From: Clostridiales bacterium
GTDB taxonomy: Bacteria; Bacillota; Clostridia; Christensenellales; Aristaeellaceae
NCBI GenBank assembly: GCA_019409045.1
Contig: DXVG01000007.1
Location: 6,550-19,982, forward strand
Direction of reading: 5' to 3'
Length of the DNA stretch: 13,433 bases
The position numbers and the translations under genes were made by a program. The notes beneath the pieces are model-generated. The model was not told the DNA's origin, did no database searches, and saw only the letters and a list, made by a program, of their open reading frames with translations. Of this stretch, positions 7,545 to 13,433 are shown one piece after another. How positions within the stretch are numbered: position 1 is the first letter of the stretch; each line of letters opens with the position of its first letter.

Positions 7545-8546
7545 ATGGACGGCCGACGGCGCATCTTTTCGGGCATACAGCCCACCGGCAATCTCACGCT
7601 GGGAAACTATATCGGCGCGCTGCGCAACTTTAAGCTGCTTGAGGATGAATACGACTGCCTGTACTCCATCGTAGACTTGCACGCGATCACCGTTCGGCAG
7701 AACCCCGCCGAGCTGCGCAAGGCGTGCCTTCGCACGATGGCCGTATTCCTCGCAAACGGTCTGGACCCGGAAAAGAACATCATCTTCTTCCAGTCGCATG
7801 TGCACCAGCACGCGGAGCTTGCATGGATACTGGACTGCTATACCTACATGGGCGAGCTTTCGCGCATGACGCAGTTCAAGGACAAGTCCAGAAGCCACGC
7901 GGACAACATAAACTGCGGGCTGTTCGCCTATCCGGTGCTGATGGCGGCGGACATACTGCTCTATCAGGCGGACCTCGTGCCCATCGGCTCGGACCAGAAG
8001 CAGCATCTGGAGCTTGCGCGCAACGTGGCCGAGCGGTTCAACGCGCTGTACTCGGACACGTTCGTCGTGCCCGACGGGTACTTCCCCAAGGTCGGCGCGC
8101 GCGTGATGAGCCTGCAGGAGCCCACGCGCAAGATGTCCAAGTCCGACCCGGAGGACACCTACATCGCCATACTCGACGAGCCGGACGTCATCCGCAAAAA
8201 GCTGCGCCGCGCCGTGACCGACTGCGACGCGCAGGTGCGCTTCGACCCGGAGAACAAGCCCGGCGTGTCCAACCTGATGAGCATACTCTCCGCGCTGACC
8301 GGAATGTCGATGGAGGAAATCTCCGCGCAGTTCGAGGGCAAAGGCTACGGCGCGTTCAAGGACGCCGTGGCGGACGCGGTGATCGACGCGCTCGCGCCCA
8401 TCCGCGAATCCTACGGCCGCATCAGCGCGGACAAGGCGTATCTCGAATCGGTGATGAAAAGCGGCGCGGAGCGCGCTGCGCGCCTGGCGAGCGCCACCAT
8501 GCGCAAGGTACACAGAAAGGTCGGGCTCGCGCCCACGCAGCTGTAA
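7545..8546 (+). CDS. trpS: Tryptophanyl-tRNA synthetase
   Basis: TrpRS is a class Ic synthetase that charges tRNA-Trp. The 333-residue product has the usual bacterial length. It starts with the Rossmann-fold motif IQPTGNLTLGNY (11-22), where TLGN is the HIGH equivalent. It also has GSDQ (148-151) and the KMSKS loop (196-200), followed by the helical anticodon-binding C-terminus. The ATG at 7545 is preferred over the in-frame ATG at 7539 on ribosome-site spacing. It is the first gene of the plus operon. Its stop TAA shares one base with the folC ATG (TAATG), a classic coupling junction. In many Bacillota trpS is controlled by a tryptophan T-box; the short leader here rules out that arrangement at this promoter, so control must be constitutive or at the promoter. 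Confidence 0.97.
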   Translation: MDGRRRIFSGIQPTGNLTLGNYIGALRNFKLLEDEYDCLYSIVDLHAITVRQNPAELRKACLRTMAVFLANGLDPEKNIIFFQSHVHQHAELAWILDCYTYMGELSRMTQFKDKSRSHADNINCGLFAYPVLMAADILLYQADLVPIGSDQKQHLELARNVAERFNALYSDTFVVPDGYFPKVGARVMSLQEPTRKMSKSDPEDTYIAILDEPDVIRKKLRRAVTDCDAQVRFDPENKPGVSNLMSILSALTGMSMEEISAQFEGKGYGAFKDAVADAVIDALAPIRESYGRISADKAYLESVMKSGAERAARLASATMRKVHRKVGLAPTQL

Positions 8547-9787
8547 TGAACGCAAACGAAGCCGTAAACTGGATACACGCGCGGCGCTACACCGGCCACA
8601 AAAACGGCCTTGAGAACACGCGCGCGCTGCTCTCGGCGCTCGGAAACCCCGAAAGGGGTTTTCTTTCGGTGCACATCGCGGGCACCAACGGCAAGGGCTC
8701 GACGGCGGCCATGTGCGCCTCGTGCCTGCGCGCGAGCGGGTACGTCACGGGGCTGTACACATCGCCCTACCTTGAGAACTACCGCGAGCGCATACGGGTG
8801 GACGGCAGGTGCATCCCCGAGGCCGAGCTCGTGCGCGGCACGAAGGCGCTGATGCGCGCCTGCGCCGCGCTGGAGCGCGAGGGCATTTGGCCCACCACGT
8901 TTGAGATCGGCACGGCGCTGGCGTTCTGGTACTTCCGCGAATCGGGCGTGTCGGCGGCCGTGGTGGAGTGCGGGCTCGGCGGGCGGCTGGACTGCACGAA
9001 CGTGCTCACGCCCGCGGTGTCGCTCATCGCCGCCATCGGCATGGACCACATGGAGTACCTCGGCGACACCGTGGAGGCCATCGCGCGGGAAAAGGCGGGC
9101 ATCATCAAGCCCGGCGTGCCCGCCGTGGTCATGCGCCAGCCGGAGAACATACTGGAAGTGTTGCGCGCACAGAGCGATCTCATCATCGCCGAACCGCCGG
9201 AGCCTGTGCGCATCACGCCCTACGGCAGCCGCTTTCGCCTGCCGTTCGGGGAGTTTGAGCTCAACCTTCCGGGGCGGCATCAGATGCTCAACGCCTCGCT
9301 GGCGCTAAGCGGCCTGCGCGCGGGCGGTTTTGCCCTGCGCGACATGCAGGCCGGCCTGCGCGCGACCGAGTGGCCGGGCCGTCTGGAGTGGCTGGGCGAC
9401 ACGCTGCTCGACGGCGCGCACAACCCGCAGGGCGCCCGCGCGCTGCGCGACTATCTGGAGGAGCACTTTGCGGGCGAGCGCATGACGCTGGTCACCGGCA
9501 TGATGAGCGACAAGCAGATCGACGGCTGCGCGCGCGTGCTCGCGCCTCTGTTTTCCGAGGTGATCGCGACCCGCGTGGACGAGGCGCGCGCGGCGGACCC
9601 GGCGCGCGTGGCGGAGGCGTATGCTGCCCTCGGCTGCCGCGTGCGCACGGCGGATTCGGTGCGCGCCGCGCTGGATATGGCGAGCGGGCGGCGCGTGGTG
9701 GCGGGGTCTTTGTACCTCGTCGGCGCGGCGCGCGCGCTTTTGAAGGGGGAGGCCGCATGGAGTTTTACCACGAGCCGGTGCTCCTGA
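8546..9787 (+). CDS. folC: Folylpolyglutamate synthase / dihydrofolate synthase
   Basis: FolC is an ATP-dependent Mur-type ligase that adds glutamate to (dihydro)pteroate and extends glutamate tails on folates, keeping them in the cell. The 413-residue product shows the P-loop GTNGKGST (46-53), the folate loop TSPYLENYRERI (72-83), GLGGRLDCTN (143-152), the EKAGIIKPG segment that carries the carbamylated lysine in the family (182-190), and the C-terminal ligase motif DGAHNPQG (289-296). The frame is open far upstream, inside trpS, but the start is the ATG at 8546 overlapping the trpS stop. The last 31 bases overlap rsmH, so the final residues (about 403-413) are encoded in shared DNA and probably not critical. 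A terminator-like hairpin lies about 100 bases into the gene. Whether the enzyme has both activities or only the polyglutamylating one cannot be told here. Confidence 0.95.
   Translation: MNANEAVNWIHARRYTGHKNGLENTRALLSALGNPERGFLSVHIAGTNGKGSTAAMCASCLRASGYVTGLYTSPYLENYRERIRVDGRCIPEAELVRGTKALMRACAALEREGIWPTTFEIGTALAFWYFRESGVSAAVVECGLGGRLDCTNVLTPAVSLIAAIGMDHMEYLGDTVEAIAREKAGIIKPGVPAVVMRQPENILEVLRAQSDLIIAEPPEPVRITPYGSRFRLPFGEFELNLPGRHQMLNASLALSGLRAGGFALRDMQAGLRATEWPGRLEWLGDTLLDGAHNPQGARALRDYLEEHFAGERMTLVTGMMSDKQIDGCARVLAPLFSEVIATRVDEARAADPARVAEAYAALGCRVRTADSVRAALDMASGRRVVAGSLYLVGAARALLKGEAAWSFTTSRCS
8644..8667 (+). terminator. Terminator-like hairpin inside the 5' end of folC
   Basis: AAACCCC (8644-8650) and GGGGTTT (8655-8661) pair perfectly over seven bases around a GAAA tetraloop. 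The 3' arm runs into TTTTCTTTC (8659-8667). The stem codes for the family-typical residues NPERGF, so protein constraint explains part of it. It could cause partial termination or pausing after trpS and so lower the yield of the downstream genes, but the short AT-bounded stem makes this uncertain. Confidence 0.3.
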
Positions 9788-10692
9788 CGGAGTGCATGGA
9801 CGCGCTGCGCGTGCGCGAGGGCGGCCGGTATCTGGACTGCACGCTCGGTGGCGGCGGGCACACCGCGCAGATCGTGCGCCTCGGCGGGCGCGTGACGGGC
9901 ATCGACCGCGACGCGGACGCCATTGCCGCCGCGAGCGCGCGCATGGAGGCGCTCACGCGCGAGCTCGGCCTGGACGCCGGGGCGTTTTTCGCGGTGCGCG
10001 GCAATTTTCACGACGCGAAGGCGCTGCTTGGCCAGGCGCGGTTCGACGGCATACTCGCCGACCTGGGCGTCTCCTCGTTTCAGCTCGATCACCGCGCGCG
10101 CGGCTTTTCCTATCACGAGGACGCGCCGCTGGACATGCGCATGGACGCAAGCGAGCCCCGCACGGCCGCGGACATCGTAAATTCCGCCTCTGAGGACGAG
10201 CTGACCCGCATCTTCCGCGACTACGGCGAGGAGAAGTGGGCGCGGCAGATCGCGCGCGTGGTGATCGACCGTCGGCCCATCCGCACAACGCTCGAGCTGG
10301 TCGCCGCGATCGACGCGGCGATCCCCAAAAAGGTGCGCGCAAGGGACGGCTCGCACCCCGCCCGGCGCGTCTTTCAGGCGCTGCGCATCGCGGTCAACGA
10401 CGAGCTGGAGCCGCTGCGCCCGGCGCTGATCGCGCTCACGAAGCTTTTGAACCCCGGCGGGCGGCTGTGCGTGATCGCGTTTCACTCTCTGGAGGACCGC
10501 ATCGTCAAAAACACGTTCCGCGAGCTTGCCGACCCCTGCACCTGCCCGCGGGATTTGCCCGTGTGCGTGTGCGGCAAAAAGCCGACCGTCCGGCTCGTCA
10601 CGCGCAAGCCCGTCACGGCCTCGGAGGCGGAGATCGCAAACAACCCCCGCGCCCGCAGCGCGACGCTGCGCATTGTGGAGAAGCTGCCATGA
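9757..10692 (+). CDS. rsmH: 16S rRNA (cytosine(1402)-N4)-methyltransferase RsmH (MraW)
   Basis: RsmH methylates N4 of C1402 in helix 44 of 16S rRNA, at the ribosomal P site; with RsmI it makes m4Cm1402. The 311-residue product starts with the family N-terminus MEFYHEPVLLTE. It has the SAM-binding loop LDCTLGGGGHT (26-36), the acidic motif GIDRD (48-52), ADLGVSSFQLD (101-111), HPARRVFQALRIAVNDEL (200-217) and the cysteine cluster CTCPRDLPVCVCG (261-273). The start ATG at 9757 has AAGGGGGAGG four bases upstream, inside folC, and overlaps folC by 31 bases. Its stop overlaps the tgt start as ATGA. RsmH is usually in the mraZ-rsmH-ftsL-pbp division cluster; here it is in a translation operon, with no mraZ, ftsL or penicillin-binding protein gene nearby. 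Confidence 0.97.
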   Translation: MEFYHEPVLLTECMDALRVREGGRYLDCTLGGGGHTAQIVRLGGRVTGIDRDADAIAAASARMEALTRELGLDAGAFFAVRGNFHDAKALLGQARFDGILADLGVSSFQLDHRARGFSYHEDAPLDMRMDASEPRTAADIVNSASEDELTRIFRDYGEEKWARQIARVVIDRRPIRTTLELVAAIDAAIPKKVRARDGSHPARRVFQALRIAVNDELEPLRPALIALTKLLNPGGRLCVIAFHSLEDRIVKNTFRELADPCTCPRDLPVCVCGKKPTVRLVTRKPVTASEAEIANNPRARSATLRIVEKLP

Positions 10693-11774
10693 AGTATCTG
10701 GATACGCCCTCCGGCCGCGTGCCTCTGCCCGCGTTCTTCCCGGACGCCACGCACGCCGCCGTGCGCGCCGCCTCGCTTCAGGACGTGGAGGCCGCGGGCC
10801 TTTTTGGCCTTGAGATGAACACCTATCACCTGATGAGCAGGCCCGGCGCGCGGCTGATCAAGTCGCTGGGCGGGCTGCACGGCTTTACGGGCTATCGCGG
10901 CGCGATCCTGACCGATTCCGGGGGCTTTCAGCTCTACTCGCTCATTCGCGAGAACCCGGACTACGGCGAGATCCGCGAGAGCGAGATCGTATTTCGCCCC
11001 GACCGCAGGGAGCGCATGGTGTTCACCCCCGAAAAGTGCATCACCGCGCAGTTCCAGCTCGGCTCGGACATCATGATGGCGCTGGATCTGTGTACGCACC
11101 CGGACGATCCCGAGGACGCGCAGCGGCGCAGCGTGGAGCTGACCGTGCGCTGGGGCGAGCGCTGCCGCGCGGAGTTCGACCGCCTGGCCGCCGGGCGCGC
11201 ACAGCGGCCCTTGCTGCTCGGCATCGTGCAGGGCGGCGCGGACCCGCAGCTGCGCGCCGAGTGCGCCGAGCGCCTTGAGCGCGTCGGCTTTGACGGCTAC
11301 GGCTTTGGCGGCTGGCCGCTCGATTCTCAAGGGCGGCTGCGGCTGGACGTTTTGAAGATGGCCGCCGACGCCATGCCCGAGGGCAAGCTCAAGTACGCCA
11401 TGGGGCTTGGAAGGCCCGAGGAGATCGTGCGCTGCGTGGAGATGGGATACCGGCTGTTTGACTGCGTGATCCCCACGCGCGAAGCGCGGCACAACCGGCT
11501 GTATGTGTTTCTTCCGGGCATGGACACGCCCGAGGGCGTGCGGCGGCCGGACGGGCGCTTCTACCGGCACATGTACCCCATGGACGCGGAGTTTTGCCGC
11601 GACGGCCGCGCCGTGGACGAGGGCTGCGACTGCGCGCTCTGCCGCGGGCATTCGCGCGCCTACATCAACCACCTGCTCAAGGCGGGTGACCCCTACGCCC
11701 TGCGGCTGATGACGGCGCACAACCTGCGCTTCTACGGCCGCCTGATGGAGCTTTTGCGCGATGGAGAGACGTGA
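10689..11774 (+). CDS. tgt: tRNA-guanine transglycosylase family protein, divergent substrate loop
   Basis: TGT swaps guanine-34 of GUN-anticodon tRNAs for preQ1 or queuine on the way to queuosine. The 361-residue product is a little shorter than usual. It keeps the catalytic residues: Asp76 in DSGGFQ, the nucleophile Asp258 in FDCVIPTR, Asp132 and Cys134 in MALDLC, and Gln181 in IVQGG. The zinc ligands Cys313, Cys315, Cys318 and His344 (CDCALC, TAHNL) are intact. The loop after the GG motif, normally GGLSVGE in preQ1-using bacterial enzymes, reads GGWPLDSQG (207-215), so the residues that select between preQ1 and queuine are changed. Substrate choice is therefore open: preQ1, salvaged queuine or another 7-deazaguanine. 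No queA or other queuosine gene is nearby. The start ATG overlaps the rsmH stop by four bases, with GGAG eight bases upstream. The end overlaps the next gene by 14 bases. Confidence 0.85.
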   Translation: MKYLDTPSGRVPLPAFFPDATHAAVRAASLQDVEAAGLFGLEMNTYHLMSRPGARLIKSLGGLHGFTGYRGAILTDSGGFQLYSLIRENPDYGEIRESEIVFRPDRRERMVFTPEKCITAQFQLGSDIMMALDLCTHPDDPEDAQRRSVELTVRWGERCRAEFDRLAAGRAQRPLLLGIVQGGADPQLRAECAERLERVGFDGYGFGGWPLDSQGRLRLDVLKMAADAMPEGKLKYAMGLGRPEEIVRCVEMGYRLFDCVIPTREARHNRLYVFLPGMDTPEGVRRPDGRFYRHMYPMDAEFCRDGRAVDEGCDCALCRGHSRAYINHLLKAGDPYALRLMTAHNLRFYGRLMELLRDGET

Positions 11775-12492
11775 ACAGCTTTGCGAGGCACTGGTGCGGC
11801 GCGCCCATGCCGACGCGCAGGCGCGCTACAGGCGGCCCAAGGACGCGGACCGCGCCGCGCGCCGGGAGATGCACCGCGTGGCGGGCGCGTTCTTTGGCCG
11901 CGAGGACGCGCGGCGGGCGCAGAAGCTATTGAGCGGGTGGCCGGAGGGCGGCGACGAGGCGCTTGCGCGCATATTGTCCATGCATGCCTCCACGCGCGAG
12001 CGGCTGCCGCTTGCGCAGACCGACGCGCTCTACGAGCGCCTGTTTGCGGCGTGCGGTCGGCCTGAGCGCGTGCTGGACCTCGCCTGTGGGCTCAACCCCG
12101 TCTACCTCGCCGCACGCGGCGTGCCCGCGCTGGGGCTGGACGCGCACCTGGGCGCGGTGGCGCTGGTCAACCGCTTCGGCGAGCAAAACGGTCTGGACGT
12201 TCGCGCGCTCCCCTGCGACCTGCGCGCGGCGGAACTGCCCGAGGAGCGCTTTTCGCTGGCGCTGGCGTTCAAGCTGTTGCCTCTGCTGGGCGACGACGGC
12301 CCCGCGCTGCTTGCGCGCGTCAACGCCGAGCGCGTGGCCGTCTCCTTCCCCACGCGCACGCTCTCGGGCCGCCGCGTGGGCATGGAACGGCACTACTCCG
12401 AGGCGTTCGAGGCCGACTGCCCCGCGCGCTTTTGCATCGCGGACCGGTTTGAGATGTGCAATGAACTGATCTACGTCCTGAAGGAGCGTTGA
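11761..12492 (+). CDS. 16S rRNA (guanine(1405)-N7)-methyltransferase family protein, ArmA/Rmt/FmrO-like
   Basis: The 243-residue product matches, motif by motif, the SAM-dependent enzymes that methylate N7 of G1405 in the aminoglycoside-binding A site and give high resistance to gentamicin/kanamycin-type 4,6-disubstituted deoxystreptamines. Visible are an N-terminal basic helical domain with EMHRVAGAFF (36-45), then ILSMHASTRERL (71-82), comparable to LLKIHSSTNERV as I recall it from ArmA. Next come the SAM loop VLDLACGLNP (104-113), FKLLPLL (170-176), AVSFPTRTLSGRRVGM (193-208) with Tyr212, and a C-terminal NELIYVL (234-240). Length and motif spacing fit the family. No alignment was run; the comparison is from memory. 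The start ATG at 11761 overlaps tgt by 14 bases, with GGAG ten bases upstream. A one-base gap follows to rsmI. Composition is like the neighbours and no mobile element is visible, so this looks like a resident operon gene, not a recent arrival. Activity and resistance are inferred. Confidence 0.85.
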   Translation: MERREQLCEALVRRAHADAQARYRRPKDADRAARREMHRVAGAFFGREDARRAQKLLSGWPEGGDEALARILSMHASTRERLPLAQTDALYERLFAACGRPERVLDLACGLNPVYLAARGVPALGLDAHLGAVALVNRFGEQNGLDVRALPCDLRAAELPEERFSLALAFKLLPLLGDDGPALLARVNAERVAVSFPTRTLSGRRVGMERHYSEAFEADCPARFCIADRFEMCNELIYVLKER

Positions 12493-12493
12493 G

Positions 12494-13354
12494 ATGGCTA
12501 AACTCCTGGTGGTCGCCACGCCCATTGGAAACCTGAACGACCTCTCGCCCAGAATGCGGGAGGCGCTTGCGTGCGCGGACCTCATCGCCGCGGAGGACAC
12601 GCGCGTGACGATGAAGCTGCTCAACCACATGGGCCTGAAAAAGCCCCTCCTTTCCTGCCACCGTCACAACGAAGAGGACCGCGCGCCGCAGCTGATCGGG
12701 CGCATGCTGGCCGAGGACCTCACCGTTGCGCTCACCTGCGACGCGGGCACGCCCGCGATCTCCGACCCGGGGCATCTGCTCGTGCGCGCCGCGTGGGAGG
12801 CGGGCATCCCCGTGTCGCCCGTGTGTGGGCCGTCCGCGGTGACGGCGGCGATCTCCGCGTCGGGGTTTGACGCGCGCTCGTTCGCCTTTTACGGCTTTTT
12901 GCCGCGGGAGAAGAAGGCGCTGACGGAAAAGCTGGACGAGGTGCGGCGCGCAGGCGTTCCCGTGGCCGTGTTCTACGAGTCGCCGCACCGCGTGGTCGCG
13001 CTGGTGGAGCGCATCGCGGAGGTCTGGCCGGGCTGTACGCTCGCGGTGTGCGCAGACCTGTCCAAGAAGTTTGAATCCCTGCTGCGCGGCGACTCGCGGG
13101 ACGTGCTCGACCAGCTTCGCAGGAACGCCAACGTGGAAAAGGGCGAATACTGCGTGGTGGCGGACCTGTCCGCGCTGCCTGCGGTGGAGCAGGCTGCGCG
13201 CCCCCAGGGCGGCGCCGTAGGCGCAATGGCCGAGCGCATGCTGCTTGGCGACACGCTGGCCGAGGCCGAGGCGCACGCCCGCGCGCTGGGCTTTGCGCGC
13301 AACGACGTCTACCGCGCGCGTCTGTTTTTGCGCGCGCTCGAGGAAGAAAAATAG
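12494..13354 (+). CDS. rsmI: 16S rRNA (cytidine(1402)-2'-O)-methyltransferase RsmI
   Basis: RsmI methylates the ribose 2'-OH of C1402 in 16S rRNA, completing m4Cm1402 with RsmH and tuning start-codon fidelity. The 286-residue length is typical. The tetrapyrrole-methylase-type fold is shown by VATPIGNLNDLSPR (7-20), AAEDTR (32-37), CDAGTPAISDPG (82-93), CGPSA (111-115), the YGFLPR segment (133-138), FYESPHR (160-166) and a KKFESLLRG segment (191-199). The C-terminal helical tail (about 240-286) ends in ARNDVYRARLFLRALEEEK. Start ATG at 12494 has AAGGAG (12481-12486) seven bases upstream, within the end of the Rmt-like gene. It is the last gene visible in the operon, and an inverted-repeat cluster follows the TAG stop. 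Confidence 0.97.
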   Translation: MAKLLVVATPIGNLNDLSPRMREALACADLIAAEDTRVTMKLLNHMGLKKPLLSCHRHNEEDRAPQLIGRMLAEDLTVALTCDAGTPAISDPGHLLVRAAWEAGIPVSPVCGPSAVTAAISASGFDARSFAFYGFLPREKKALTEKLDEVRRAGVPVAVFYESPHRVVALVERIAEVWPGCTLAVCADLSKKFESLLRGDSRDVLDQLRRNANVEKGEYCVVADLSALPAVEQAARPQGGAVGAMAERMLLGDTLAEAEAHARALGFARNDVYRARLFLRALEEEK

Positions 13355-13364
13355 AACGCATGCC

Positions 13365-13428
13365 AAGCGCCTTGGGCGCTTCAGTATGTTGACAAAGTCA
13401 ACAGACTGCCAGGGCGTTGAGAAAGCCC
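13365..13428. repeat. Cluster of three inverted repeats after rsmI, candidate dispersed intergenic repeat
   Basis: Three short dyads follow each other in 64 bases: AAGCGCC/GGCGCTT (13365-13371 and 13375-13381, loop TTG), TGTTGAC/GTCAACA (13387-13393 and 13397-13403, loop AAA), and GGGC/GCCC (13412-13415 and 13425-13428). The first could stop transcription after rsmI but lacks a T run on either strand. Stacked small hairpins in an intergenic end region resemble dispersed repeats of GC-rich clostridial genomes. Only one copy is in the window and the element may run past its edge, so the repeat nature is an inference. Confidence 0.4.
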
Positions 13429-13433
13429 GCAAG

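Noticed and set aside
7724..8545. Upstream in-frame extension of folC through trpS.
   Set aside because: The extended sequence is a shadow of trpS. The family N-terminus begins at the ATG at 8546 in the TAATG junction.
7497..8555. Minus-strand open frame opposite trpS.
   Set aside because: Shadow frame; trpS motifs are complete on the plus strand and the frame would read through both promoters.
9451..11720. Long minus-strand frames opposite rsmH and tgt (9451-10485 and 10482-11720).
   Set aside because: Antisense shadows with no family motif or ribosome site; the plus-strand genes here are certain.
10689..11774. A DNA-modifying TGT relative (DpdA type).
   Set aside because: The product keeps the classical tRNA-type zinc site and catalytic residues, and no DNA-modification partner genes are present.
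11761..12492. Recently acquired resistance gene, or an A1408 methyltransferase (NpmA/KamB type).
   Set aside because: Composition matches the neighbours, gene overlaps are tight and no mobile element is seen. The motifs fit the G1405 group and not the TrmB-like A1408 group.
13389..13417. TTGACA at 13389 as a -35 box for a gene beyond the window.
   Set aside because: No -10-like hexamer lies 16-18 bases downstream (the bases there are GC-rich), and the hexamer is explained by the TGTTGAC dyad.
12320..13432. Minus-strand open frame of 370 codons opposite rsmI and the end of the Rmt-like gene.
   Set aside because: Antisense of well-supported genes. Its N-terminal part is just translated inverted-repeat DNA after rsmI.
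1..13433. tRNA genes, rRNA genes, CRISPR arrays, insertion sequences or phage genes.
   Set aside because: Almost all bases are accounted for by core genes; no array of spaced repeats, cloverleaf or transposase motif was seen.

Overview
The window is GC-rich, low-redundancy bacterial chromosome in which ten complete genes and one partial gene leave almost no free space. The longest gene-free stretch is the 137-base divergent control region around 7408-7544. The order plsX-acpP-rnc-smc-ftsY is the classic Bacillota (Firmicutes) lipid/RNase III/chromosome/SRP cluster. With strong Shine-Dalgarno sites and a very high G+C third-position bias, this points to a GC-rich Clostridia-type Bacillota. I cannot name the species from sequence alone.

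Layout. Bases 2-943 (+) hold the 3' part of a polytopic membrane protein that ends at a hairpin shared with the converging operon. Bases 1016-7407 (-) are one operon reading plsX, acpP, rnc, smc, ftsY. It starts from a good sigma-A-type promoter (TTGAAA, 17 bases, TAGAAT) and ends at the shared bidirectional terminator at 953-1003. Back to back with it, a second sigma-A-type promoter (TTGACG, 17 bases, TATGAT) drives a (+) operon from 7545 to 13354: trpS, folC, rsmH, tgt, an ArmA/Rmt-like 16S rRNA methyltransferase gene, rsmI. The (+) genes are joined by overlaps of 1, 31, 4 and 14 bases and then a 1-base gap, so they look co-transcribed and translationally coupled.

How the genes work together. 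The (-) operon joins phospholipid synthesis (PlsX, ACP), double-stranded RNA processing (RNase III), chromosome condensation (SMC) and membrane targeting (FtsY). The (+) operon is almost wholly about translation: Trp-tRNA charging, folate polyglutamylation, tRNA wobble-base exchange, and three enzymes expected to modify neighbouring nucleotides of 16S rRNA helix 44 (RsmH and RsmI at C1402, and the Rmt-like enzyme at G1405 if it follows its family).

The main discovery candidate is the gene at 11761-12492. It carries the motif series of the aminoglycoside-resistance G1405 N7-methyltransferases (ArmA, RmtA-H, FmrO), yet sits inside a tight housekeeping operon directly before rsmI and near rsmH, with no mobile element in view. 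It may be an intrinsic decoding-centre modification enzyme and a relative of the reservoir from which resistance genes came. Secondary points are a divergent tRNA-guanine transglycosylase with an altered substrate loop, a terminator-like hairpin inside the start of folC, a dyad spanning the two divergent -35 boxes, and a cluster of inverted repeats after rsmI that looks like a dispersed intergenic repeat.
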